Positions 28,671 to 36,301 of a stretch of 52,708 bases of DNA are shown piece after piece; positions within the stretch are counted from its first letter, which is position 1, and each line of letters begins with the position of its first letter. The translations under genes were made by a program, and so were the position numbers. The notes below the pieces were generated by a model. The model saw only the letters and a list, made by a program, of their open reading frames with translations. It was not told the DNA's origin and ran no database searches. The DNA comes from Planctomycetaceae bacterium (GTDB lineage: Bacteria; Planctomycetota; Planctomycetia; Planctomycetales; Planctomycetaceae): the NCBI GenBank assembly GCA_021732975.1, contig JAKFWC010000002.1:1-52708 (forward strand). The letters are read 5' to 3'.

Positions 28671-28875
28671 GTCCCATGTTCCTTGATTCAAGATGTGTGC
28701 TGCGACCGCGCGTTTTGATGTGAAGAAGCCCACTGCCCCCGTCCGTCGCGATCGGACAGCACCGGGCATCCGTGTGGGAGCCTGCCTAGTCTAACCCCGC
28801 GTGAGCCAGACCGTTCCGGAATTTTTGGAATTCTTCCCTCGGGTCTCGGACAGGTGCTGTCAGGCAAGGTGTTGG
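28671..28875. other. Intergenic, 205 bp
   Basis: Gap between two minus-strand genes. On the minus strand it holds GGAAC followed by TAGACT about 19 nt later, vaguely ECF-like, but the match is too poor to call a promoter. I see no other structure. Confidence 0.3.
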
Positions 28876-29751
28876 TCATGCCCCCGCGTCGGCACACGTT
28901 TGCACCAAAAGATGCAGCATCTCGAAGTGCTGGATTTCTTCGAGCGCCTGCCGGAAGGCGGTCTCGCCCGGATGGTCCGCGGCAGCTTCGCTGGCATCGA
29001 CGAACGCCATCGGATCCCAACGGCCGTTGCTGACCAGACGGGGGACCCATTCTTCGAGCATGGCGCTCGAAAACTCCTGCCGGACACGGTCCAGCACGGC
29101 AGGCAACTCCGCAAACACGGGATGCGGACCGACCCGCCGAAACCAGTACTGCGAATTGCCATAATCCGGTTCGCGACGGTGCATGATCGCGTGCCAATAA
29201 TCGCCATTGCGATTCTTCCCGCGGCCTTCAATCGTTTGCGACAGTGCATGGCTGCCATCGAGATCGTCGTACAACAAGTGCAACCCCGCCGCGACCGCGG
29301 TGCGTTCGGCTTCACTACCCGGCAATGCGTTCGACACCGTCGCGATGCAGCGAACCAGCCATGCGGGCAACCCATCTTGATCACCGGGGCCTAACGAGCA
29401 GCGTTGATGTTGCTCGCGGGGAATTTCCAGTTGCACGGCATAAGCAACGGTCAATCGATGAATAAGATCGCTCAATGAACCCGGCTGATGATCGCTGACC
29501 AGCAAAATCACGGCTTGAGTTGAGACTGCGGCAGCGCCGCACCCCAGCACCATGATCGGCGCCGGCATCTTCTGCCAAACGCAGGACTCGTAGCCGGGAG
29601 TCATCGCTACGCTCGCCTGATTTGCATTCCGAAATAGGTCGTGTGAAGCCTGCAAGAGTCGGTGAGCCAGCGGACCGATGACGACGGCGCCCTGATCGGC
29701 TTTAACACGGTCATTTTCCCACTGGCTCAACGGCCACGTCTCATTGTTCAT
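28876..29751 (-). CDS. Conserved hypothetical protein, planctomycete-type
   Basis: 291 aa from ATG 29751 (MNNETWPLSQWENDRVK); the open frame continues to 29772. No signal peptide. The central block contains GDYWHAIMHRREPDYGN followed by SQYWFRRVGPHPVF, with many His/Trp/Tyr residues that could form an active or metal site. The N-terminal half is helical. I cannot assign a named family. It stands alone, between the Gly-rich protein and a divergent membrane protein. Confidence 0.7.
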   Translation of the reverse strand: MNNETWPLSQWENDRVKADQGAVVIGPLAHRLLQASHDLFRNANQASVAMTPGYESCVWQKMPAPIMVLGCGAAAVSTQAVILLVSDHQPGSLSDLIHRLTVAYAVQLEIPREQHQRCSLGPGDQDGLPAWLVRCIATVSNALPGSEAERTAVAAGLHLLYDDLDGSHALSQTIEGRGKNRNGDYWHAIMHRREPDYGNSQYWFRRVGPHPVFAELPAVLDRVRQEFSSAMLEEWVPRLVSNGRWDPMAFVDASEAAADHPGETAFRQALEEIQHFEMLHLLVQTCADAGA

Positions 29752-29887
29752 GACAAACCATCCTGCTTGCACAGACTTTTCCGGCGGAACACCGTGTGAA
29801 AATCACTTCGTCGACCTAACCTCAACAATCTACACCGGTTGCATTCTCGAATCGACCGGAAATTGTCAACCTGAAGGCGATTGCCAA

Positions 29888-29916
29888 TTGGCAGTCGTGG
29901 AGACGGAGCGTATCCT
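29888..29916 (+). promoter_or_regulatory. Possible sigma70-type promoter for the 30,023 membrane protein
   Basis: TTGGCA, 17-nt spacer, TATCCT, ending about 107 nt before the ATG at 30023, within a 271-bp divergent gap. Found by eye; no experimental support. Confidence 0.35.
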
Positions 29917-30022
29917 GTATGGCGTCGTTCCGGCTCAACTGACGAGTGAATCAGAGAGAGCCGTCAGCGATGCGAGCGCCGGGATGCATCGCATCGGGTG
30001 GTGACCCCTATCCCTGGACATC

Positions 30023-31363
30023 ATGTTCAGACGGGTCAATCGCTCCGCTCCTGCGAGTCTGGCCATGGAAAATGTCCTGTTCGGTTACGAAGTCAACGGT
30101 GCGACCTGGTTCTACCTGTCGTCGCTGCTGATTCTTTCCGTCTTCTTCCGCTTCAACCGACTCTGGTCGTGGCGCAACGCCGACCTGCTGGTGTTGTTGT
30201 CGTTATCCCCCTGCGTGTTGATTGTGCGACATGCCTCCGCCGAAGCGCCGTGGGTCTATGCCTGGCTGTTCGCGGCGACGGGCCTGTTGTGGGGACGCTT
30301 GCTCCTGGATGCCAGTCTCACCCGGCGGCCGAGGTATGAGCAGAATCTCAATCCTGCGGGCATGACGTTTCTGCTGTGCGCGGCGCTGGCTTTTCAGGTG
30401 ACGAACATCGTCAGCGAACAGCCGCACGAATCGGCGATCAATACGGTGCGGATGGCGGACGAACTGCTCAAAGGTCAGGACAGCGTCGAGATGCAGTCGG
30501 AAGCGCCGTCTGCCGGACCGGCGGGGCGGTTGCTGGCCACGACGGTCGTTCCGCTCACTGGGGGAGCAGAATTGGCCGCGGCCCGTTGTCTGGCCGTGCT
30601 GGCACACATCGCGGTGATGCTCGGATTGGTCTTCGTCGGCCGCTGGCATTTCAACGACACCAATCTCGGCCTCGCGATGGCAACGCTATATCTGCTCCTT
30701 CCCTGCACGGCATACGATACCAGCCGTGTGATGCACGTCCTTCCGGCCGCGCTCATCATCTGGGCAGTCGTCTGTTATCAACGGCCGACCATTGCTGGCG
30801 GGCTGTTGGGGCTGGCCTGCGGCACCGTGTTCTTTGCGGCGTTCCTGCTGCCGATCTGGATCGCCTTTTACTGGAAGCGCGGTGCGGCCCGCTTTGCCGG
30901 TGCGGTGGTCAGCGTGGCGGCGGTGTTGATCGCCAGCCTGATGATCACCTCCGCGGACACCGCTTCTTTCACGCGGCAGATCATCGGTTCGATCGATTGG
31001 TCGGCATTGCGCTTTGAGGGCGGGGAAGGCCTCGGTTTCTGGTCACTTTACGATGCCGCCTATCGCATCCCGGTTTTCGCCACGTTCTGCGTCTCGCTGG
31101 TGATGCTGGCCATCTGGCCGCTGGAGAAGAATCTCGAACACCTGCTCGCCCATTCGGCGGCAGTCATTGTGGCGACACAGTTCTGGTACCCCAACGAAGG
31201 GGGCATCTACATTCTGTGGTATTTGCCGCTCGTTTTGACAGTCGTCTTCCGACCGCGGTTGTCACAATACCCGCGGCAACTCGTGCAGGAACCGGTCGCG
31301 ATTCATCAGGGATCATTCGGTACGGGACCGCATGCGGATTGGCGGAAGCTGCCGCGGTCGTGA
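30023..31363 (+). CDS. Polytopic membrane protein, function unknown
   Basis: 446 aa with about nine to eleven predicted helices, e.g. GATWFYLSSLLILSVFF, PWVYAWLFAATGLLWGRLLL, LAVLAHIAVMLGLVFVG, LAMATLYLLLPCTAYDTS, and GLLGLACGTVFFAAFLLPIW. A later ATG at 30065 (MENVLFGYEVNG) could be the true start; neither has a strong ribosome site. The arrangement of hydrophilic loops with YDTSRVMHV resembles dolichol-phosphate-sugar-using (GT-C-like) membrane proteins only loosely, so I leave the function open. The C-terminal 40 residues are polar and cytosolic. Confidence 0.75.
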   Translation: MFRRVNRSAPASLAMENVLFGYEVNGATWFYLSSLLILSVFFRFNRLWSWRNADLLVLLSLSPCVLIVRHASAEAPWVYAWLFAATGLLWGRLLLDASLTRRPRYEQNLNPAGMTFLLCAALAFQVTNIVSEQPHESAINTVRMADELLKGQDSVEMQSEAPSAGPAGRLLATTVVPLTGGAELAAARCLAVLAHIAVMLGLVFVGRWHFNDTNLGLAMATLYLLLPCTAYDTSRVMHVLPAALIIWAVVCYQRPTIAGGLLGLACGTVFFAAFLLPIWIAFYWKRGAARFAGAVVSVAAVLIASLMITSADTASFTRQIIGSIDWSALRFEGGEGLGFWSLYDAAYRIPVFATFCVSLVMLAIWPLEKNLEHLLAHSAAVIVATQFWYPNEGGIYILWYLPLVLTVVFRPRLSQYPRQLVQEPVAIHQGSFGTGPHADWRKLPRS

Positions 31364-31375
31364 GCACGCGGTGGA

Positions 31376-31402
31376 TCGGCGCGGGGCGCGAAACCGCAAA
31401 GC
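31376..31402 (+). repeat. 27-bp direct repeat, copy 1
   Basis: Identical over 27 bases to 51543-51569. It lies in the 81-bp gap between the convergent stops of the membrane protein and the TonB receptor. It starts TCGGCGCGGGG and ends CCGCAAAGC. Confidence 0.9.
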
Positions 31403-31444
31403 GGAGATCAGCTCTTCCTGCCACCACCACCAATCGCCTGCCAC

Positions 31445-33706
31445 CTAGAACGTCACACCGACTTGTCCGCGGAGCGTGGTGGGTGCGCCGGGGGTGATTT
31501 GCAAGTCGCTGATCGAGCCCGCGTAGTACCGCTTGTCGAACATGTTTTCGATGTACAACGCGGCGTCGAAGCGACCACGGCGGTAAAACACGCCGCTGTC
31601 CCAACGAGTGAAATCGGGTAACCGCAACGTCCCGCCGTAGGCTGCGAGCCGATCATCGACGTAGACCAGCCCCAAGCCGCCGCCGAGTGTATGGACTTCG
31701 TTCTGAATGACGTTGTACCGCGACCACACATTCACGGTGTGCCTCGGGACATTGCGTGGACGACGACCATCAATCGTCGGATCGGTATCGTCGTGAATGA
31801 GGGCATCGGTTAGCGTGTAGTTCGTGGTCGTGGTCCAGCGATCGGTCATCTGGCCGATCAGGCTGAGTTCGACGCCCTGCACTTCCTGCAGGCCGGCTTG
31901 AGTTGTCACGAAGAATGGCGGGGTCGAGACCTGTCGGTCGATGGTAATGTTCTGCTTCTGAATCCAGAACCACGCCGCCTGGGTCGCCAGCCGTTCGGTC
32001 AATTGGAGCTTTGTACCGAGTTCCCACGACTCGCCCAGTTCGGGTTTCAGCGGGTCGGTGGTCAACCGCGGGCCACCCGACGGGGGATCGAACGACTTCG
32101 AGTAATTGCCGTACAGGCTCCAGACATCCGGAATCGGCTGATAAATCAAACCCGCGCGCGGTGTCCACTGGTCGAAGTTTTGATCCGTCTCAACGGGACC
32201 AAGAATGGGAATGCCGAGGATCGCCAGTTGCCGGTCAAACACGACATTGGCGCGATCAAACCGCAGTCCGTACATCGCCGACCAATGTTCATCCAGTTTC
32301 ACCAGATCCTGAGCATAGAAGCCGTGGCGGTTCTGGCGGAACCCGGAATCGAACACGGCCGGAGTCAGTACGAACGGCGGGTTCGTGTAGACCGGATTGG
32401 CCCCATCAATGGTGAGCGGCGGGAATCCCGGCAGAGATGATTCCGACCGAAAATTGTTCGAGATGAACCAGCCTTGCTCCGTCCCGATCACGGTCTTGTG
32501 TTCGAGTCCCGCGAGTTCGTATTCCCCGGCGAGATTAACCGTCACACCGTAATACTGCTCGAAGAACTGGGTAATATTCTGACGGCCACGATTGAAGGTG
32601 GTCGTCCCGGCAATTTGTTCGTCAGGGAACGTTCCCGAAGACGGGGCATGATAGAAAATCGTGGTCGCCCCGGCCCGCATCGTCCAGATGTCGTCGATCT
32701 TGTGATCGAGAAAGACCGACTGTCGCCAATCCTGGAAGGTCTGAAAGTCATTGCCCGGCTCGCCGAGATAGGTTGTGATCGGCAGCGTACTGACGCTGCC
32801 ATCGACCGCGGCAACCCCGGTGTCGAACCGCCGGCGATCTTTCAGATACTCGCCTTCCCAGGTGATGGCGGTTTCCTCGTCGATCAGCCAACTCACCGAC
32901 GGGGCGACGAACTCGCGCTCGTTGTAACCGAAGTCGCGGAAGCCATCGCTGTTTTCATAGGCGGCATTCACGCGGAACAGCACATTGCCATCGTCATTCA
33001 CCTTGCCGTTGGCGTCGATGGTGTGCCGCTGGAAATTGAAGCTGCCGAATTGCGAAGTCCATCGGGTGAAATCGTCATTCAGCGGCTTCTTCGTAATCAG
33101 ATTCACGGTACCGGACGGTTGCGACGCACCATACAGAATCGAGGACGGGCCCTTCAGAATCTCGATCCGTTCGACATTCGCAAAATCGCGCGGCGTGTAA
33201 GTCGGATCGAGCAAACCGTTCTTGCGGTAATTGCGCGAGGCAACTTCAAACCCGCGGAGGATGAACGAGTCGGGCCGCAGTTGATCGCCGAGTTTTGCCG
33301 CGCCGGCGACATCGCGAAAGACATCGTTAATGCGGAGTGCCTGCTGATCATGCAGGACTTCATTAGTGACCACGCTCACCGAGGCCGGCAATTGGATATC
33401 AGGCACATTGACGATGGTGCCGGTGGTGGATGAGGTCGCGCGGTAACCCTGCGTCGGCGGCGATCCGAAAATGGAATTCTGCGTGATTGTCGGCGGAGCG
33501 CCGGGAGTCGATGTGAAGTTGCCGTTGTTGAAGACGCTGTCGGGTGAATTACCCGTCGGCAAGGGTGTTACTTCCACCTTCACTTCGGGAAGCGTGGGTT
33601 CATCGGTTGCCCGTTGGGCATCCTGAGCGAGAACGCCCGTGGAACTGAGAGCGATTCCCATCGCCACCCACGTCTGCGCAAGTATTAACCGTCGCAGCCG
33701 TAGCAT
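31445..33706 (-). CDS. TonB-dependent siderophore-type receptor
   Basis: 753 aa from ATG 33706; a signal peptide covers residues 1-28 (STGVLAQ). A possible TonB box lies in EPTLPEVKVEVTPL. The plug domain (about 105-225) shows SVVTNEVLHDQQALRINDVFRD (quote split: SVVTNEVLHDQQ, ALRINDVFRD), ERIEILKGPSSILYG and QPSGTVNLITKKP. A 22-strand barrel follows and ends with the aromatic C-terminus RGQVGVTF expected of an outer-membrane protein. It matches FhuA/FpvA-like receptors. No ABC transporter, TonB/ExbBD or Fur box is visible nearby, so the ligand is open. Confidence 0.93.
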   Translation of the reverse strand: MLRLRRLILAQTWVAMGIALSSTGVLAQDAQRATDEPTLPEVKVEVTPLPTGNSPDSVFNNGNFTSTPGAPPTITQNSIFGSPPTQGYRATSSTTGTIVNVPDIQLPASVSVVTNEVLHDQQALRINDVFRDVAGAAKLGDQLRPDSFILRGFEVASRNYRKNGLLDPTYTPRDFANVERIEILKGPSSILYGASQPSGTVNLITKKPLNDDFTRWTSQFGSFNFQRHTIDANGKVNDDGNVLFRVNAAYENSDGFRDFGYNEREFVAPSVSWLIDEETAITWEGEYLKDRRRFDTGVAAVDGSVSTLPITTYLGEPGNDFQTFQDWRQSVFLDHKIDDIWTMRAGATTIFYHAPSSGTFPDEQIAGTTTFNRGRQNITQFFEQYYGVTVNLAGEYELAGLEHKTVIGTEQGWFISNNFRSESSLPGFPPLTIDGANPVYTNPPFVLTPAVFDSGFRQNRHGFYAQDLVKLDEHWSAMYGLRFDRANVVFDRQLAILGIPILGPVETDQNFDQWTPRAGLIYQPIPDVWSLYGNYSKSFDPPSGGPRLTTDPLKPELGESWELGTKLQLTERLATQAAWFWIQKQNITIDRQVSTPPFFVTTQAGLQEVQGVELSLIGQMTDRWTTTTNYTLTDALIHDDTDPTIDGRRPRNVPRHTVNVWSRYNVIQNEVHTLGGGLGLVYVDDRLAAYGGTLRLPDFTRWDSGVFYRRGRFDAALYIENMFDKRYYAGSISDLQITPGAPTTLRGQVGVTF

Positions 33707-33903
33707 GAGAGGAACATCCTTGTTCCAGTTGAAAACGGACCGACAATGCGGCCTCGGTCGCTCAATTCTGATAGTTCGACAATGAGCAGCCTGCATGTCC
33801 CCGCGAATTCGTATCGCGGTCCGGCAATCTCAAAGTCATCGCCGCGAGTCCGTACAATCGACAAAGTTAACGCAGCTTTTCAAGGCCTTACGCCGCGACA
33901 TCA
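33707..33903. other. Intergenic, 197 bp
   Basis: Between the ROK gene stop and the TonB receptor start, both on the minus strand. The receptor promoter is expected here. I see no Fur-box-like palindrome and no repeat. Confidence 0.3.
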
Positions 33904-34920
33904 TCACTCTGCGGCAGCGAGGGCCAGTGCACCGTGGACCACCACGCTTTCGCCAAGTGCAGCGGGCACGACCGGGCAGGCTTTTCGTAGAGCTGGAAAA
34001 CTGTAGCGATCAACGGCTTCTCGGAGCGGATTGAAGAAAACATCATCCCCTGCCAGCGAGACGCCGCCGCCCACGACCACGATGTCGGGGGCAATGAGTG
34101 TAATCACTTGCGCGATCGCCCATCCCAACATCGTTGTGGCTTCATCGTACGATTTTCGCGCCAATACATTGCCACGGATCGCCGCTGCGGACAGGTGTTT
34201 CGTCGTCAGGGCCTCCACGTGACCGTCAACCTGGCTCAGCAATTCATCTGCGTCCCGATTAACCTGTTGTTCATCGGCAAACTCAATCAGCCAACGCTGC
34301 ACTCGGGCCGAAATTACAGGTGGAGAAACAGCTCCGTGACCACGTCCCATCAGCCAGCTCTGCACTCGTTCTGAAATCACCGGGCCGGCAGCGACCGACT
34401 CGACCGTGGAATGCGTGGTCGTCGCTCCGATTCCCGGCCGCAAATGTCCGATCTCGGCGGCTGCCGGTCGGTCCGTTCCGTGAATCTGTCGCCGGATCAC
34501 GAGACCGCCGCCGATACCGGTCCCCACGGTGACATAGAAAACGGTTTGAACATCGCGACCGGCGCCGTAGGTCGCTTCCGCCAGGGCGGCGACATCGCAA
34601 TCGTTGCCGAGCCGCGTCGGCACGCCGAGTTGCTGCTCCGTCCATTCGACGAGCGGGAATTGATCCCATCCGCGAACTTGATGACTGGTCTGCACCAACC
34701 CCCGCGCCCCGAAGACCGGGCCGCCGAATCCGTAGCCGACGCGCTTCACCCCGTGCTTCGCGACCAGTTCCGGTCCCACGGCGGCAATCTGCTCGCGAAT
34801 TCCGGCTCCGCCGCGGGCGATGTCGACATCGAGTCGCACCAGCTCGGCGAAGGTTTGACCATCCCCGGGCCCCACACCCAACTGCAACTTCGTCCCGCCG
34901 ATTTCGATTCCGAGAAACAT
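33904..34920 (-). CDS. ROK family sugar kinase-like protein without the zinc motif
   Basis: 338 aa. The ROK/ASKHA core is intact: phosphate-1 FLGIEIGGTKLQLGVG at residues 2-17, LGNDCDVAALAEATYGAG (about 104-121, catalytic Asp), phosphate-2 VTVGTGIGGGLV and adenosine VVVGGGVSL. The usual zinc-binding CxCGxxGC segment is replaced by RPGIGATTTHSTVES (161-175). A short repeat PVISERVQSWL (180-190) and PVISARVQRWL (201-211) follows directly. It may be a glucokinase or N-acetylsugar kinase; ROK repressors are excluded by the lack of a helix-turn-helix. Start ATG 34920; the frame also reads from 34929. Confidence 0.88.
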   Translation of the reverse strand: MFLGIEIGGTKLQLGVGPGDGQTFAELVRLDVDIARGGAGIREQIAAVGPELVAKHGVKRVGYGFGGPVFGARGLVQTSHQVRGWDQFPLVEWTEQQLGVPTRLGNDCDVAALAEATYGAGRDVQTVFYVTVGTGIGGGLVIRRQIHGTDRPAAAEIGHLRPGIGATTTHSTVESVAAGPVISERVQSWLMGRGHGAVSPPVISARVQRWLIEFADEQQVNRDADELLSQVDGHVEALTTKHLSAAAIRGNVLARKSYDEATTMLGWAIAQVITLIAPDIVVVGGGVSLAGDDVFFNPLREAVDRYSFPALRKACPVVPAALGESVVVHGALALAAAE

Positions 34921-34946
34921 CGCACCCACTTTACAGAATGCCCAAA

Positions 34947-35028
34947 CCAGCCCGTAGCGCGAGCAAGGGCGTCCGACTTCATGCCACCGTAAAGGCGTTG
35001 TTGCCTCCTTGCTCGCGCTGCGGGCTGG
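34947..35028. repeat. Inverted repeat (22-bp arms) between ROK and STAS genes
   Basis: Arm 34947-34968 (begins CCAGCCCGTAGCG) pairs with 35007-35028 with one G-U mismatch; the loop is 38 nt. It sits just upstream of the ROK start and downstream of the STAS stop (35039), so it fills most of the gap. Confidence 0.85.
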
Positions 35029-35038
35029 CGGAGACGCG

Positions 35039-35428
35039 TTACACGGCCACTTCGCGGATCTCGAACAACGAGATCAACTTGGTCATTTCCAGCACTTCCA
35101 GCACGTCTTTCGACGGGTTGTAAAGTTCGACGCGCTCAAGGCGTTTCCGCAAGCTGATCAGCACGCCGAGCATGCCACTGGGCACAAGCACCACGCCGGT
35201 GAGATCGAACGCCAGCACCGTGCAGTGATGCTCTTCGATCAGCTTGAACAACTGGTCGCGATAACCGGCGATGCAGACTTCGTCCGGCACGTCCTGCCCC
35301 GCAAAGCCCACCACTGTCAGCGGTCCGGTCTGGTAAACCCGCAGCACGCCGGGAACAGCCACGGCACCGTTCGGGCTGGAATCACCTTCACCGGGAACAT
35401 GCGGTTCGTCGTGAATGTTTTCGGACAT
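35039..35428 (-). CDS. STAS-domain protein (anti-sigma factor antagonist type)
   Basis: 129 aa from ATG 35428 (MSENIHDEP). The STAS fold spans about 25-125: VLRVYQTGPLTVVGFAG, CTVLAFDLTGVVLVPSGMLG (phosphorylatable Ser in VPSGML), LISLRKRLERVELYNPS and VLEVLEMTKLISLFEI. Such proteins bind anti-sigma kinases in partner-switching pathways and are dephosphorylated by PP2C phosphatases. A GAF/PP2C gene lies 0.9 kb away on the other strand. No RsbW-type kinase is in the window. The upstream frame extension to 35563 has no conserved content. Confidence 0.88.
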   Translation of the reverse strand: MSENIHDEPHVPGEGDSSPNGAVAVPGVLRVYQTGPLTVVGFAGQDVPDEVCIAGYRDQLFKLIEEHHCTVLAFDLTGVVLVPSGMLGVLISLRKRLERVELYNPSKDVLEVLEMTKLISLFEIREVAV

Positions 35429-35747
35429 GACGGGGCTCCGACGCAGAAAAACGCGAAGAATTGAGGAATCGCGTCCGAGTATACCCAGCGCGAAACAGTC
35501 CGACCACCGATAGCATTCTCGGTCTGTCCTAAATCTCCTGATAGTAATAGCTTGCGAACTCAACGAGATACGGCGTGACGGCAGCTTGACCTGTCAGGAC
35601 CGAGATGTCTGATCTCCCCCTCTTGGAATCCCGATAACGGTTGATATACTTGGAGAGGCAAGTCCCCCGGCGGATTCGGTTTGCAGCCAGGAGGGCATGT
35701 AGAACCCGAAAGCCGGTTGAGTGATCGAGTAGAGGAGTACGAAACCC
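35429..35747. promoter_or_regulatory. Divergent intergenic region, STAS gene / erpA-like gene
   Basis: 319 bp between divergent starts. It holds a good sigma70-like promoter for the right-hand gene (listed separately) and an untranslated leader of roughly 90 nt ending in GAGGAG. I see no clear riboswitch fold or repeat. Confidence 0.4.
35623..35650 (+). promoter_or_regulatory. Probable sigma70-type promoter for the IscA/ErpA gene
   Basis: TTGGAA, 16-nt spacer, TATACT, about 97 nt upstream of the ATG at 35748. It is the best promoter-like match in the window. Confidence 0.45.
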
Positions 35748-36080
35748 ATGTCAGTGTTGTTGACGGAAAAAGCGGCGGGCGAAATCAAGCGCGTGATTGC
35801 GGAACAGAAACTTCCGGAAGCGACCGTTCTGCGAATTGGTGTCGCCGGCGGCGGTTGCAGTGGTTTTCAGTATGCTCTGGGCTTCGATTCCAACACCGAC
35901 GCCGCAAAAGATAGCGTTGCCGAACAGCACGGCATCAAGGTCGCGGTCGATAAGAAGAGCGACCTCTACCTCGACGGCACGACCATCGATTTCTACGATG
36001 GTCTCGAACGTCGCGGCTTCACGTTCAATAATCCCAATGCAGTCAAATCCTGCGGTTGCGGCAGCAGTTTCCAGGCGTAA
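35748..36080 (+). CDS. Iron-sulfur cluster carrier, IscA/ErpA (HesB) type
   Basis: 110 aa, the normal size of A-type carriers. The three conserved cysteines are present: GGGCSGFQY (Cys at about 37) and SCGCGSSF at the C-terminus. It accepts Fe-S clusters from the scaffold and delivers them to apoproteins in the cytosol. A ribosome site GAGGAG precedes the ATG and a strong terminator follows the stop, so it is a single-gene transcript. No isc or suf genes adjoin. IscA, ErpA and SufA cannot be told apart from sequence alone here. Confidence 0.93.
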   Translation: MSVLLTEKAAGEIKRVIAEQKLPEATVLRIGVAGGGCSGFQYALGFDSNTDAAKDSVAEQHGIKVAVDKKSDLYLDGTTIDFYDGLERRGFTFNNPNAVKSCGCGSSFQA

Positions 36081-36107
36081 TTACGTCTGATCACGCGTTT
36101 CAAGTTG

Positions 36108-36140
36108 AAGCCCGGCGCTTTCCACAGCGCCGGGCTTTTT
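36108..36140 (+). terminator. Rho-independent terminator of the IscA/ErpA gene
   Basis: A 12-bp perfect stem (AAGCCCGGCGCT / AGCGCCGGGCTT), 6-nt loop TTCCAC, and a run of five T at 36136-36140, 27 nt after the stop codon. It is the only classical intrinsic terminator I can see in the window. Confidence 0.92.
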
Positions 36141-36301
36141 GCGTTTGCACTGCTCGGAGAGCGCTTTCCAACGATACCAACTCCGTCTTTGTTGGTTGTA
36201 AGCCGCGATTTTCCCCGCGAAAACCGACCTCCGAATGTCTACAATCGTCACAAATCCCGTTTCCGCGGGAGTGATCGAGGTTGCTGTAACGGGATGACCG
36301 G

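Noticed and set aside
28790..28840. ECF-like promoter (GGAAC...TAGACT) upstream of the Gly-rich protein
   Set aside because: Spacing is about 19 nt and the second box does not match CGTC; too weak to list.
32474..33433. 319-codon plus-strand frame
   Set aside because: Antisense to the TonB receptor; no recognisable domain.
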